The notes under the pieces: generated by a model | Told to the model about the DNA's origin: nothing | Databases searched by the model: none | What the model saw: the letters and a program-made list of their open reading frames with translations, nothing else | Source: Amycolatopsis palatopharyngis | GTDB lineage: Bacteria > Actinomycetota > Actinomycetes > Mycobacteriales > Pseudonocardiaceae | Direction of reading: 5' to 3' | DNA length: 64,000 nt | Assembly (NCBI RefSeq): GCF_003385185.1 | Contig: NZ_PQHZ01000018.1 | Coordinates: 1 to 64,000 of the forward strand | Translations under genes and position numbers: made by a program | In this document: positions 27,920 to 37,413 of the stretch, piece after piece | How the letters are laid out: each line of letters begins with the position of its first letter | How positions within the stretch are numbered: position 1 is the stretch's first letter

Positions 27920-28699
27920 GTGGCAACGCGGGTCAACGCGGCGGGACTGCGACGCGACCTCGAGATTCTCGATGTGCTCGCACACGGGCCGTCCGGCCGA
28001 GGTGGGCCGATGGGTGTCACCAAGGTGGCCGAACTGGTCGGCCGGGAGAAGTCGCAGGTGTCGCGGGCCTTGTCATCCATGGCGGAAGAGGGGCTGGTCG
28101 AACGTGACGAGCAAACCCTGGGTTACCGCCTCGGTTGGCGGCTGTTCGCGCTCGCTGCCCGAACACTCGAGTCGCGGCTGGTCACCATCGCCACGCCCTA
28201 CCTGCGGGGCGTCGTCGCCCGCGTGCAGGAGACCACCGTGTTGTGCGTGCTCCGCGGAAACGACGTCCTCACCATTGCCAGCGAAACTCCGTCACACGCT
28301 TTCCGCGGGGTGGGCTGGGAAGGGGTGGCGGTACCTGCCGCGGCGACATCGGCTGGCAGGGTACTCGTTTCCGACTGGGACACCGATGCGATACGCGCCT
28401 TCTTCACTGCGGAGAAGCTGGCAACGGCCGGCGCGCACCCCCGCATACAGCATCCGGATCAACTTCTGTCCGAAATAGACAATATTAGGACACACGGGTA
28501 CGCCACAGTGGACGAGGAGTTCGAACACGGAGTGGTCGGTTGCTCCGCGCCGGTGCGTGACTTCAACGGCCGGATCGTGGCCGCGATCAACATCACCGCA
28601 CCCAAAGCGCGCCTTGGGGACCGGCTCGAGGCAGCAGGCCGATTTGTTGTCGGCGCCGCGCAGCAACTCACCCATCGACTGGTCAACGAAGACAGCTGA
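27920..28699 (+). CDS. IclR-family transcriptional regulator
   Basis: About 259 residues. The N-terminal winged helix includes DLEILDVLAHGP and GREKSQVSRALSSMAEEGLV; the C-terminal effector domain has LCVLRGNDVLTIASE, PAAATSAGRVLVSDW and the closing GCSAPVRDFNGRIVAAINIT. GTG 27920 has GGGAG five bases upstream; ATG 27896 in the same frame is an alternative. It is divergent from the ten-gene operon and is the obvious candidate regulator, probably responding to the imported compound or an early product. Confidence 0.85.
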   Translation: MATRVNAAGLRRDLEILDVLAHGPSGRGGPMGVTKVAELVGREKSQVSRALSSMAEEGLVERDEQTLGYRLGWRLFALAARTLESRLVTIATPYLRGVVARVQETTVLCVLRGNDVLTIASETPSHAFRGVGWEGVAVPAAATSAGRVLVSDWDTDAIRAFFTAEKLATAGAHPRIQHPDQLLSEIDNIRTHGYATVDEEFEHGVVGCSAPVRDFNGRIVAAINITAPKARLGDRLEAAGRFVVGAAQQLTHRLVNEDS

Positions 28700-28777
28700 G
28701 GAAGAACCCGCTCGCAACCGTGCAGCGGCGTCGGCACAAGACCGCCCAAGATCGAGGATTCCAGCGCCGACAGGTAG

Positions 28778-28810
28778 CCAGCGACCCCGCCGCAAGCGCG
28801 GGATCGCTGG
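28778..28810. terminator. Bidirectional hairpin between IclR and SDR genes
   Basis: CCAGCGACCCCGC (28778-28790) and GCGGGATCGCTGG (28798-28810) form a 13-base stem with one mismatch around a seven-base loop. It lies between two convergent genes and is a likely shared transcription stop, without a clear U-run. Confidence 0.5.
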
Positions 28811-28828
28811 TTGCCATCCCCAGTGGGC

Positions 28829-29605
28829 TCAGACCGTCTTCATCATCCCGCCGTCGATCACCAGATCGGCGCCACTCATGTTGGCCACTCGCCCGGAAGC
28901 GAGGAACACCACGAGTGCGGCGATCTCCTCCGGGTGGGCGAACTCGCCGGTCGAAAGGCCGACCGTGGCCGGGAGCTGGTCCTTGAAGGACTCCAGAGTG
29001 GAGCCAGCTCGCTGGGCCAGCATGTCACCGGGCCCGCCGGGGGAGGTCCACAGGTCGGTCCACACCGGGCCCGGCGAGATCGTGTTCACCCGCAGACCAC
29101 GGCTGCCGAACTCCTCGGCGAGCGCCTTGCCGAGGTTCGACACCGCGGCCTTGACCGCAGACTGTGCGATCAGGCGCGGCTGTGGCACCTTCGCGTTCAC
29201 CGAACTGATGTTGATCACCGCGCCACGACGGTCGAGCAGGCTCGGGAGTGCGGCCCGCGTGGCGCGGATGTTCGACATGAACGTCACGTTGAACGTGTGC
29301 AGCCATGCTTCGTCATCGAGCTGCAGGAAGCCACCTGGAGGTGTCGAGGTGCCCGCGACGTTGTTCACCAAAAGGTCGATGCCGCCGTGCTGGTCGAGGG
29401 CGTACTGCACGACGCGTGCGGGTTCGTCGGGACTACTCAGATCGGCCTCGAGCGCGTCCGGGGTCAGTTCCTTCAGTGAGCCGGTGACGGTGCGGCTGCC
29501 CGCGACGACCGTGTACCCGTCTTCGACGAGGGCCTTGACGATGGCCAGGCCGATCCCCCGCCCGGCTCCGGTCACCACGGCGACGCGCGTTGTCTTCGTC
29601 GTCAT
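28829..29605 (-). CDS. SDR-family oxidoreductase lacking the catalytic tyrosine
   Basis: A 258-residue short-chain dehydrogenase fold. The nucleotide site TGAGRGIGLA, the NNVAG motif, the active-site serine region INISSVNAK and the C-terminal ISPGPVWTDLW are intact. Where the Tyr-x-x-x-Lys pair should be, the sequence reads IAQSAVKAA: glutamine (codon CAG) replaces tyrosine while the lysine remains. Normal SDR catalysis is therefore doubtful; it may bind cofactor in a regulatory role or be decaying. Divergent from a broken hydrolase gene 213 bases away. Confidence 0.82.
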   Translation of the reverse strand: MTTKTTRVAVVTGAGRGIGLAIVKALVEDGYTVVAGSRTVTGSLKELTPDALEADLSSPDEPARVVQYALDQHGGIDLLVNNVAGTSTPPGGFLQLDDEAWLHTFNVTFMSNIRATRAALPSLLDRRGAVINISSVNAKVPQPRLIAQSAVKAAVSNLGKALAEEFGSRGLRVNTISPGPVWTDLWTSPGGPGDMLAQRAGSTLESFKDQLPATVGLSTGEFAHPEEIAALVVFLASGRVANMSGADLVIDGGMMKTV

Positions 29606-29818
29606 CAGAGATGTCCTCCACCCGACTGCGCGGGCCTTTGGTTGTGCTGGATGGAAAGTGGCGCGTGCGACCTTACTGACACTGGGGCGTTTCCGTGTTC
29701 AGTTTGTCTGTCCTCGACCGCCCGATCGCGGATGAGCACGACCCAGTTCGCCAAGTGGCCGTCGGATGTTCGCGCTGCTGCCCGCCAGCGCTCGACGCGG
29801 TGGGCCATCATGGCTGTC

Positions 29819-30681
29819 ATGACCGTTGTCACCCGTCCCACCGTGACCGCGGAACTGGATAGTGGCGTGGTCGAGTACCGGTTCGACCAGCGGGGCGGTA
29901 CCACAGTGGTGGTCCTCCACGGCGGGCATATGCGTGCCGGACTCGCGCTCGGCGAGGACGTGTTCGTCAATGCCGGCTGTTCGGTGCTCGTGCCCTCGCG
30001 CCCTCGCGCCCCGGCTACGGTCGTACGCCCCTGGCGACTGGCACGACAGCCAGTGGATTCGCGGATGTCGTGCGTTCGCTGTGCGGCCATCTCGGCATCA
30101 CTCGTGTCGCCGCGGTCGTCGGCATTTCGGCCGGGGGACCTACCGCGATGGCGACAGCCGCCCGCCATCCGGACCTGGTGCGGCGAGTCATCCTGGAAAG
30201 TGCGGTCGGTCCGATTCCGTGGCCGGATGCGCGGACCCGCTTGGCCGCCCGGGTCGCGTTCGCCCCTTCCACCGAACGCGCCACATGGTCGGCAGTTCGC
30301 GCGATCATGCGCACCGCGCCCGATACCGGCCTGCGCATGCTGCTGGGTGACCTCGCCGCTCTTCCGGCCCGGCAAGTCGTGGCCGCGCTGTCCACCGAGG
30401 AACGCGGGATGTTGATCGAATTGTTCTCCCGAATGCGGTCAGGTCGCGGGTTCCGCAACGATCTCGCCGTTGTCCGAGACGACCTCGCCGACGTGTCGCA
30501 GCCCACCCTCGTGATCGCCAGCCGTAACGACGGTTCCGTACCGTTCGCCCACGCTGAAGCGCTTGCCGCGATGCTTCCGCACGGCGATCTGCTCGAGAGC
30601 AACGCCGACAGCCACTTCATCTGGCTCGGTCGTGATTGGCCGGCGATCAGCGGCGAGATCCGTGGCTTTCTCGCCGTCTGA
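29819..30681 (+). pseudogene. Alpha/beta hydrolase, frameshifted by an 8-bp tandem duplication
   Basis: Two reading frames together make one alpha/beta hydrolase of ~285 residues. The first part (from ATG 29819) runs through VVVLHGGHMRAG to VLVPSRP; the second continues in another frame with VVGISAGGPTAMATAARHP (nucleophile elbow GISAGG) and SNADSHFIWLG (catalytic His). Between them CCCTCGCG occurs twice in tandem (29993-30000, 30001-30008). Removing one copy restores the continuous reading PSRPGYGRTPLATG. Either a recent inactivating mutation or a sequencing error; the rest is well preserved, which suggests a recent event. Confidence 0.8.
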
Positions 30682-30899
30682 AGCCCAACTGGCACCCCGC
30701 TCCGGTGACTTCCGCTGGATCCTCGACTCGCCGGAAACATCAGCCCGGGTCGGCAGGTGCACGCACCGGAGTCCATCACCGCCGAGCGCGATCTGTTCCG
30801 GTCAGAGCGGACGAGATTCTTTTCATGAGCCCGCCGCAGGGCGATTCGCGGTCCTCCCGGTCCGGCCCGTTCACCACCGTGCCGGCGTGCCGGTTGTCG

Positions 30900-32558
30900 T
30901 CACCGCGATCGGAATACGGTCTCTCCGCCAACCATTGTCAGTGTCACCTGCGCCGAGCTGATCTGTGGCGTCGTCAGGATGTCCCGGTCCAGCAGGACAA
31001 GGTCGGCGAGTTTGCCTGCCTCGATGGTGCCCGTCTCGTGGTCCAGGTGGTTGGCGTACGCCGATCCCATCGTGTACGCGGTCAGCGCGGCGCGGAGGTC
31101 GATGGCTTCTGCGGCCTCCAGCGGTTCGGTGAGGGCTTCGTCCCCGACGGCGTGCGGATCCTCCGGAGGACCGGTTCGATGGACCGCCGTGTGAATCGCC
31201 CAGAGCGGGTTGGGGTCGGTGACCGGCCAGTCGCTGCCCATCGCGAGAATCGCGCCCGATCGGGCCAGCGAGCCGAAGGGAAAATGCCATCGCGCGCGTT
31301 CCTGGCCCAGCAGCGGCAGCTTCCGTTCCACGATCTCGCGGTCTTTCCTGGCCCACAGCGCTTGGATGTTCGCCACGACTCCCAGTTGTTTGAATCGAGG
31401 TATGTCGGTCGGATGGACGACGTCCAGGTGTGCGATCTGATGCCTGTTGTCAGTCGGTCCGTTGGACCCGAGTGCGTACTCGAGGCTGTCGAGGCTCTCC
31501 CGTACGGCCCGATCACCGACCGCGTGCAGGTGGATCTGGAATCCGTCAGCGTCCAACGCCCTGGCGATCTGCGCCAGCTCACCTGGCGGGATGAAGGACA
31601 TTCCGGTGTCGCCGTGCCCGGTCGAGCCCGAGGCATACGGCGTCAGCATGGATCCCGTGCAGTTCTCGCAGATGCCGTCCTGCATGATTTTGACGCTTGT
31701 CGCGCGGAAGCGGCCGAGTCCACTGGCCGCCCTGCGCTCCTTCAGTTCGTCCAGTTGCCCGAGCCCGCGGTTCGCCGTCCACCACAGAGCCCCGACAACA
31801 CGAGCGGTGAGTCTGCCGTCCTGGGCGAGTGAGAGATATGTCGGCAGGTTGTCCGGGGTTCCCCACATCGAGCCGATGATCGCGTCCTGCCAAGTGGTGA
31901 CACCGAGGGATTGCAGGTGCCGCTGCGCCTCCAGCAGAGCCCGTTCCATCAACTCGGGGCTGGGGGGCGGGATCAGTTCGGTGACCAGATCTGCCGCCGA
32001 CTCGACGAGTACCCCGGTGGCTGTTCCTTCGGCGTCGCGGTTGATCCTGCCGCCAGGCGGGTCGGGTGTCGCGTCGTCGATTCCCGCGCGGCGGAGCGCG
32101 CAGGTGTTGACCCAGATCCCGTGCGCGTCGTGGCTCGCGAGCACTACAGGCCGGTCGGGTACGACCGCGTCCAGGTCTTGCCTGGACGGCAGTCCGCCGG
32201 GAAAGACGTCGCCGTACCAGCCCGCGCCGAGGATCCAGGCATCCGCGTTCCCATCCGCGTACGCGCGGATGGCCCGCAGGTACTCGTCGCGCGAATGCGG
32301 CAGTTCGGAGAGGTCGCATCGAAGCCTGCGCAGACCAGCTTCGATGGGATGAACATGGGCGTCCTGGAAACCGGGCAGCAGGGTCGCGCCGCGCATGTCG
32401 ATTCGTTCCGTATGCGGGCCACAGTGCTCCAGCAGACGGTCGTCGCCGACCGCGACTATTCGATCCGAACTGACGGCGACCGCGGTCCGGCCGGGAGTCC
32501 CAGGGCTCGTCAGAACGTTGCCGTTGAAAAAAATCGTGTCGAAGCCCGTGGTGCTCAT
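30900..32558 (-). CDS. YtcJ-like metal-dependent amidohydrolase
   Basis: A 552-residue amidohydrolase of the YtcJ/exoenzyme-regulatory-protein (amidohydrolase 3) group. It has MRGATLLPGFQDAHVHPIEA with the first metal histidines, IHLHAVGDRAVR, HQIAHLDVVHP, and the catalytic aspartate in MGSDWPVTDPNPLW, ending in AGKLADLVLLDRDILTTP. Members hydrolyse amide, formamide or ring C-N bonds in varied compounds. ATG 32558 overlaps the permease stop as ATGA. It is the last gene of the operon starting at 38904. Hydrolysis of a cyclic or N-acyl intermediate fits that context. Confidence 0.85.
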   Translation of the reverse strand: MSTTGFDTIFFNGNVLTSPGTPGRTAVAVSSDRIVAVGDDRLLEHCGPHTERIDMRGATLLPGFQDAHVHPIEAGLRRLRCDLSELPHSRDEYLRAIRAYADGNADAWILGAGWYGDVFPGGLPSRQDLDAVVPDRPVVLASHDAHGIWVNTCALRRAGIDDATPDPPGGRINRDAEGTATGVLVESAADLVTELIPPPSPELMERALLEAQRHLQSLGVTTWQDAIIGSMWGTPDNLPTYLSLAQDGRLTARVVGALWWTANRGLGQLDELKERRAASGLGRFRATSVKIMQDGICENCTGSMLTPYASGSTGHGDTGMSFIPPGELAQIARALDADGFQIHLHAVGDRAVRESLDSLEYALGSNGPTDNRHQIAHLDVVHPTDIPRFKQLGVVANIQALWARKDREIVERKLPLLGQERARWHFPFGSLARSGAILAMGSDWPVTDPNPLWAIHTAVHRTGPPEDPHAVGDEALTEPLEAAEAIDLRAALTAYTMGSAYANHLDHETGTIEAGKLADLVLLDRDILTTPQISSAQVTLTMVGGETVFRSR

Positions 32559-33994
32559 GATTCCGTCACCGCCGAGGCTGTCTCCAACCGGCCGGTGTCT
32601 CCTGCCCTTGACGACTCGGAGCGCATGGCGAGCAGGTAGTAGAGGCCGCCGGACACGAGCAGACCCGCCATCCAGGCGAGGTCGACACCGCCGAGCGCGA
32701 CCGCGATCGGTCCTGTGTAGAGGGCCGTCACCGCGAACGGCACCTGGACGACGATGCCGACCAGATAGACCGCGAGTGCGGTCCAGTTCCAGTGACCGTA
32801 GCGGCCACCGTCGGGCGCGAAGAAGTCCATGACCTCGTAGTGTCCACGTCGCACGAGGAAGTAGTCGACCAGGTTGATCGCCGACCAGGGGACGAGGACA
32901 TAGAGCAGGATCAGGATGAAGTTCTTGAAGCTGCTGAGGAAATCGCCCTGGCCGAGGATCGCGACGACGAGTCCGATGACATGCAGCGCGATCGTCGTGG
33001 TGATTCGGGCCCGGACCCGGGGAAGCCAGCCGGGGCGGAATGTCTCGCCGAGAGTCAGGGCGTTGAGCATCGCGCAGTAGATGTTGCCCGCGTTGGTGCT
33101 CGCCGAGGCGAGCGCGAACGCGAGCAGGATGAACGCGCCCGCACCGCCCATCAGGTTGCCGAGGCCGGTCATCGGTTCCGCGCCCGGAGCCGCGACGCCG
33201 ACGACGGCGCCGAGTCCCATCATCAGCACCGCGCTGAGAACCGAGCCTCCGTAGGTTCCCCAGAACGCGCCACGAGCTCCGGTGCCGACGGGCAGGTAGC
33301 GAGAGTAGTCGGACACATAGGGTGCGTAGGCCATCTGCCAGACGGCCCCGACGGCCAGCATCGAGAAGAACCCCACCATGGAGAAGCCGCCACCGGCGAG
33401 AGCGGATCCGGTCAATCCGGTGGTGTAGATCCAGATGGCGGCCACCACCGCGAGGATGCCGATGACCACGGCCCAGAGCGTGATGAAGAAGCGGATCAGC
33501 CGAAGCCCGAAGATCGAGATTCCCAGGCTCACCGCGGCCGCGAGCACGATGCCCGAAGTCACGCTCACGTCCGGGATGACCTGGTGCAGTGCCTGCGCCC
33601 CGACCACCAGATTGGACACGAAGAAGCCGACGAACATCACCAGTGCGATGGCCACGACGAGCGCGGCACCACGGGCACCGAACTGACCTCTCGCCTGCAG
33701 CATCTGCGGGACTCCCAGCTGCGGTCCCTGAACCGCATGCAGGGCCATGAACACACCGCCGAGGACATTGCCCGCGACGATCGCCACCATTGCCCAGCCC
33801 AGTGAAAGTCCGAACAGGACAGTAGCCAGTGCGCCGGTGACGACCGTGAGCGGGAGCATGTTGATGCCCAGCCAGATACCGAACAGTCCACGTCCCGAGC
33901 CGTGCCGGTCTGCCAGCGGAACCGCGCCGATCGTGTGCTTCTCGAGCAGCGGGGGATGGGAAGGTTCCGGGTAGGCGTTGGTTTCGGTGGTCAT
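32555..33994 (-). CDS. NCS1-family nucleobase/heterocycle permease
   Basis: A 479-residue, twelve-helix transporter of the nucleobase:cation symporter-1 family. Typical stretches are GIWLGINMLPLTVVTGAL, QMLQARGQFGARGAA, YAPYVSDYSRYLP and LVPWSAINLVDYFLVRRG. Known substrates are purines, pyrimidines, hydantoins and allantoin, so a nitrogen heterocycle is the expected cargo. ATG 33994 has AGGAGG upstream and overlaps the stop of the preceding gene. It lies between an amidohydrolase and a gene of unknown function. Confidence 0.87.
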   Translation of the reverse strand: MTTETNAYPEPSHPPLLEKHTIGAVPLADRHGSGRGLFGIWLGINMLPLTVVTGALATVLFGLSLGWAMVAIVAGNVLGGVFMALHAVQGPQLGVPQMLQARGQFGARGAALVVAIALVMFVGFFVSNLVVGAQALHQVIPDVSVTSGIVLAAAVSLGISIFGLRLIRFFITLWAVVIGILAVVAAIWIYTTGLTGSALAGGGFSMVGFFSMLAVGAVWQMAYAPYVSDYSRYLPVGTGARGAFWGTYGGSVLSAVLMMGLGAVVGVAAPGAEPMTGLGNLMGGAGAFILLAFALASASTNAGNIYCAMLNALTLGETFRPGWLPRVRARITTTIALHVIGLVVAILGQGDFLSSFKNFILILLYVLVPWSAINLVDYFLVRRGHYEVMDFFAPDGGRYGHWNWTALAVYLVGIVVQVPFAVTALYTGPIAVALGGVDLAWMAGLLVSGGLYYLLAMRSESSRAGDTGRLETASAVTES

Positions 33995-34617
33995 ACCGTG
34001 CCTCCTGCTGACTCGAGATGGGTAGTGCGCTTGTCCTTCCGGCCGGGCAGCATGGTGGACAACTCGGCAAGGGCGCCACTGATCACCCCGGCCTCACGGG
34101 GATCCAGCGACGTGGTGTAGGTGATCGGTGGAAAGTAGACGCGGAGATGGCTTCCGGCGTAGGGCTCGATGCAGAAGTGCCATTGACCGGTGGCCGGACT
34201 CCAGTCGGCCGTGCAGCTGACCAGATCGACGGTGCGCGCGAGGGCTTCGATCGCGACACCGGTGGGGCCGTTGACCGCCGTTCCGCCGCCACGGCAGGTC
34301 CAGTTCGGACCGTTCTCCTTGCCACGGTGGGACAATTCCATGGTGCAGGGCTCAGACGGTCCGGTTTCACCGGTGACGGTCACGCAGACCTGGAGCTGAT
34401 GGATCCGTGCCAGCAGCAGACGCTGGGTGCGGTAGCGAAGCACAATCGGATGAGGCGAGCCTTCCAGTTCGATCCGTGTGGGCTGCCGGACCGATACCCG
34501 CGTGCCGTGCTGCTGGAACGGCATCGCCTGGGCCGCCAGAGAACGTGCCATGACGCCACTGCTCTGCCGAACCGGGTCGGACGGGGAAGCGCCTGAAATC
34601 CCGGTGCGGGCCCTCAT
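33991..34617 (-). CDS. Hypothetical protein, 208 residues
   Basis: I do not recognise the family. The protein is soluble, without signal peptide or transmembrane helices, and contains scattered cysteines (VCVTVTG, EPCTMEL, WTCRGGG, LVSCTADW, FCIEPYAG). It looks like a mixed beta-rich domain, with THLESAGGTV at the end. ATG 34617 overlaps the APC permease stop as ATGA and its own stop overlaps the NCS1 permease start, so it is translationally tied between two transporters. It may be an accessory protein or a small enzyme of the pathway. Confidence 0.6.
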   Translation of the reverse strand: MRARTGISGASPSDPVRQSSGVMARSLAAQAMPFQQHGTRVSVRQPTRIELEGSPHPIVLRYRTQRLLLARIHQLQVCVTVTGETGPSEPCTMELSHRGKENGPNWTCRGGGTAVNGPTGVAIEALARTVDLVSCTADWSPATGQWHFCIEPYAGSHLRVYFPPITYTTSLDPREAGVISGALAELSTMLPGRKDKRTTHLESAGGTV

Positions 34618-36017
34618 CGTGGCTCACCCGACACGACCGAAGCCGCGGGTTCGGCTGACCCGTCCGATGAGTGCAGAGGCGTGGGTGCGAAGAACGGAAC
34701 TTTCTTGATCAGCTTGAGCCAGACGAAGGCGTAGCCGAGGATGACCGCTGTGCATCCCGCGGCCCCGAGCCAGACCGTCGTACGGACGCCGGAGTCGGGA
34801 TGGATGCTCACGATCATCCAGACGCAGGCGGCGATTCCGACGATCTGCGGCAGTGGGTACAGGGGTGCCCGGAATCCACGGGGGGCGTCCGGGTAGCGCC
34901 TGCGGAGAACGATCACGTCGACCTGCGCCAGAATGTAGGAGGCAAGCCACATGACGGTCGCCACCAGAATCAGCGTGAGGACCGACTCGCTACCCGCCAC
35001 GGTCAACAGTGCGATGACAATGAGCGCTGCGACGGCGATCACCGACACCCATGGCGTGCGGAACCTCGGGTGTACCCAGGCGAACACCCTGGGGAGCATG
35101 CCGTCGCGGGCGAGACCGTAGAGCATGCGCGGTACGGCTGCGAGGATCGCCGAGACGGAACTCGCTGCGGCGAGCACGGTCGCGGCGGTAAGGATGAGCA
35201 GTCCCGTCTTTCCCGCGATGCCCTCGGCCACCAGCAGGTGCGGGACCGCCGACGTCGCGAGTTCGGCGAGGCCGACGTATTTCAAGGCGGCGAACCCGAA
35301 CATCATGTCCACGGTGAAGACGAGGACGAGCCCGGCGATCATCGCACGGGGGATTATCCGGCCAGGGCGGCGAATCTCCTCACTCATCGGGCAGATGAAC
35401 TCGATCCCGATGAACAGGTAGACACCGAGCGCGACGAGGTGGGCGACGTCGAGCCAGCCGCCGGGATTGAACGGAACCGGCTCGGCCAGCGGGGTGCCAC
35501 CGCCGACCTCGAGCAGCCCGGCGATGCCGAAACCGACCAGCGCCAGCATCATCGCGGTGGTGACCACCGCTTGTGCGCGGCCAAACCATCGGACACCCAC
35601 CAGGTTGATCACACAGAACGTCAGGGTGACGACGATCGCGAACACGGTGGGCGAGATTCCCGGGACGAGCTGCTGTGCGGCCAATCCGCCGACCATCTGG
35701 TTCGCCGGTTCGACCGTGGCCACCAGGACGATGTAACCCGCGAGCACTCCGAAGATCGCCGGACCGCGCCCGAGTGCGGGTGCGGTGTAGGCGCCGATCA
35801 TCCCCGCGCCCGGCACCAGGTTTGCCAGCTCCGAGTAGGAGAAGGCGATGAGGATCATGATGGCCAGCGCGGCGAGCCCAGCGACCGCGAACGCCGGGCC
35901 ACCCAGACCGAACCCGTTGCCCAGTGTGGTGAGGGTGGTCGCGGCCACGACCAGCCCGATGCCGGTGAACAGCGCGCCCCAGAACCCGAGCGCGCGTTGA
36001 AGTGCGGGAGCACTCAT
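34614..36017 (-). CDS. APC-family amino acid/amine permease
   Basis: A 467-residue APC-superfamily permease with about twelve membrane helices. It shows FTGIGLVVAATTLTTLGNG at the first helix, FIGIEFICPMSEEIRRPGRI, and PRMLYGLARDGMLPRVFAWV. Starts at ATG 36017, five bases after the aminotransferase stop. In the operon with a class III aminotransferase and an aldehyde dehydrogenase, import of an amine or amino acid with a terminal amino group is likely. It is unrelated in position and context to the permease at 9276-10679. Confidence 0.86.
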   Translation of the reverse strand: MSAPALQRALGFWGALFTGIGLVVAATTLTTLGNGFGLGGPAFAVAGLAALAIMILIAFSYSELANLVPGAGMIGAYTAPALGRGPAIFGVLAGYIVLVATVEPANQMVGGLAAQQLVPGISPTVFAIVVTLTFCVINLVGVRWFGRAQAVVTTAMMLALVGFGIAGLLEVGGGTPLAEPVPFNPGGWLDVAHLVALGVYLFIGIEFICPMSEEIRRPGRIIPRAMIAGLVLVFTVDMMFGFAALKYVGLAELATSAVPHLLVAEGIAGKTGLLILTAATVLAAASSVSAILAAVPRMLYGLARDGMLPRVFAWVHPRFRTPWVSVIAVAALIVIALLTVAGSESVLTLILVATVMWLASYILAQVDVIVLRRRYPDAPRGFRAPLYPLPQIVGIAACVWMIVSIHPDSGVRTTVWLGAAGCTAVILGYAFVWLKLIKKVPFFAPTPLHSSDGSAEPAASVVSGEPR

Positions 36018-36022
36018 GGCAC

Positions 36023-37384
36023 TCAGCTCCTCACGGTTCCGTCGGTGCTGGTGCGCTCGAGTACGGCGCGGAGGGCGATGGCGACGCGATCCGCTTCCTC
36101 GTGTGTCAAGGTCAGTGCGGGCGACAGGACGATCCCCTGGCTCGAATCCCGGACGATGACGCCGTGATCACGCCGTGCGGCGTCGGCCACGGCCTGGGGG
36201 TTCGGCAGTGGTGTGCGGCTGCTCGTGTCGGTCACCAGTTCGATACCGAGCATCATGCCGATGCCCCGGACTTCTCCGACGATCGGTAGATCCTGTAGCT
36301 CCTGGTGCAGGCGCGCCAGCAGGTACGTGCCGATCTCGCCGGCGCGCTCGAGCAGGCCTTCCCGCTCGATGATGTCGAGATTGGCCAGCGCGACGGCACA
36401 TCCGGTCGGATGTCCATTGTAGGTGTAGCCCATCGGGAACCCGTGCTCACTACGCATCGTCTCGGCAACTTGCTCACTCGTGAGTACCGCGCCAAGCGGG
36501 AAGTACCCGGACGTGATGCCCTTCGCGGTGACGATGATGTCGGGCTGAACGCCGAAGTGTTGCGCGGCGAACCAGTTCCCCACACGGCCGTAGGCGGTGA
36601 CGACCTCGTCGAAGATCAGCAGGATCCCGTTGCGTCGCAGCACTTCCTGTACCCGTGGCCAGTAGTCGCCCGGGGGTACCACCATACCGGCGACACCCAT
36701 GATCGGTTCGCCGATCATCGCCGCGATGTTCTTCGCGCCGATACGTTCGATGGTCTTCTCCAGCTCGTCGATGCAGAAGTCCGTGCAGTCGTCGCCTTCG
36801 AAGAGGTCCTGCCGGTACGGCCACGGCGGAGTGAGGTGCTCGACATGCGGCAGCATCGGGCCGAAACCCTCGTGGTAGAGCGGAAATCCGTTCGCGGTCG
36901 CACCGCCGAAGGCGATGCCGTGATACGCGTTGCGTCGCGCGAGGATCCACGTGCGGTCACCTTCGCCCCGGCGGTGGTGGTGGTATCGAGCCATTTTCAA
37001 CGCGGCCTCGACGCCTTCTGAACCACCGCTGGTGAAGTACACGTGGCTGATCGGGTCGGGGGCGAGCCCGGCCAGCCGGTCCGCCAGTGTGATCGCCGGG
37101 GTGTTGGAGAACTCCCAGAAGCTGGTGAAGTACTCCAGTTCCCGCATCTGCGCGGCGGCGACGTCGGCCAGTTCCTTCCGGCCGTGCCCGACCTGTGCGA
37201 GCCAGAGCCCCCCGGTGGCGTCGAGGTACTCGCGCCCTTCGGTGTCCCAGAGGGCGGACCCCTGTCCACGAGCCATGATGACTCGTTCCTGAGTGGTGGA
37301 TGGCAGGTACGGGTGGATGATCCGATCGCGGTCCACTGCGGCCAGATCGACACTGACATCCACGGCCTGGGTGGTGAGAGACAT
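36023..37384 (-). CDS. Class III (omega) aminotransferase
   Basis: A 453-residue PLP enzyme of the beta-alanine/diamine:pyruvate aminotransferase type. It has TSGGSEGVEAALKMARYHH, RNAYHGIAFGGATANG, LLIFDEVVTAYGRVG with the PLP aspartate, and the Schiff-base lysine in VTAKGITSGYFPLGAV. It moves a terminal amino group to pyruvate or another keto acid, giving an aldehyde for the ALDH encoded just upstream. ATG 37384 has AAGGAGCT upstream. Substrates such as putrescine, GABA, beta-alanine or histamine are all chemically suited. Confidence 0.88.
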   Translation of the reverse strand: MSLTTQAVDVSVDLAAVDRDRIIHPYLPSTTQERVIMARGQGSALWDTEGREYLDATGGLWLAQVGHGRKELADVAAAQMRELEYFTSFWEFSNTPAITLADRLAGLAPDPISHVYFTSGGSEGVEAALKMARYHHHRRGEGDRTWILARRNAYHGIAFGGATANGFPLYHEGFGPMLPHVEHLTPPWPYRQDLFEGDDCTDFCIDELEKTIERIGAKNIAAMIGEPIMGVAGMVVPPGDYWPRVQEVLRRNGILLIFDEVVTAYGRVGNWFAAQHFGVQPDIIVTAKGITSGYFPLGAVLTSEQVAETMRSEHGFPMGYTYNGHPTGCAVALANLDIIEREGLLERAGEIGTYLLARLHQELQDLPIVGEVRGIGMMLGIELVTDTSSRTPLPNPQAVADAARRDHGVIVRDSSQGIVLSPALTLTHEEADRVAIALRAVLERTSTDGTVRS

Positions 37385-37413
37385 GGCGAGCTCCTTTGTC
37401 GGTGGTTCCGTCG

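Noticed and set aside
30682..30899. Possible small gene between the broken hydrolase and the amidohydrolase
   Set aside because: A short plus-strand frame near 30824 has no ribosome site or recognisable product.
32559..34079. A very long N-terminal extension of the YtcJ-like amidohydrolase
   Set aside because: The open frame continues through the NCS1 permease in another phase; the true start is ATG 32558, overlapping the permease stop.
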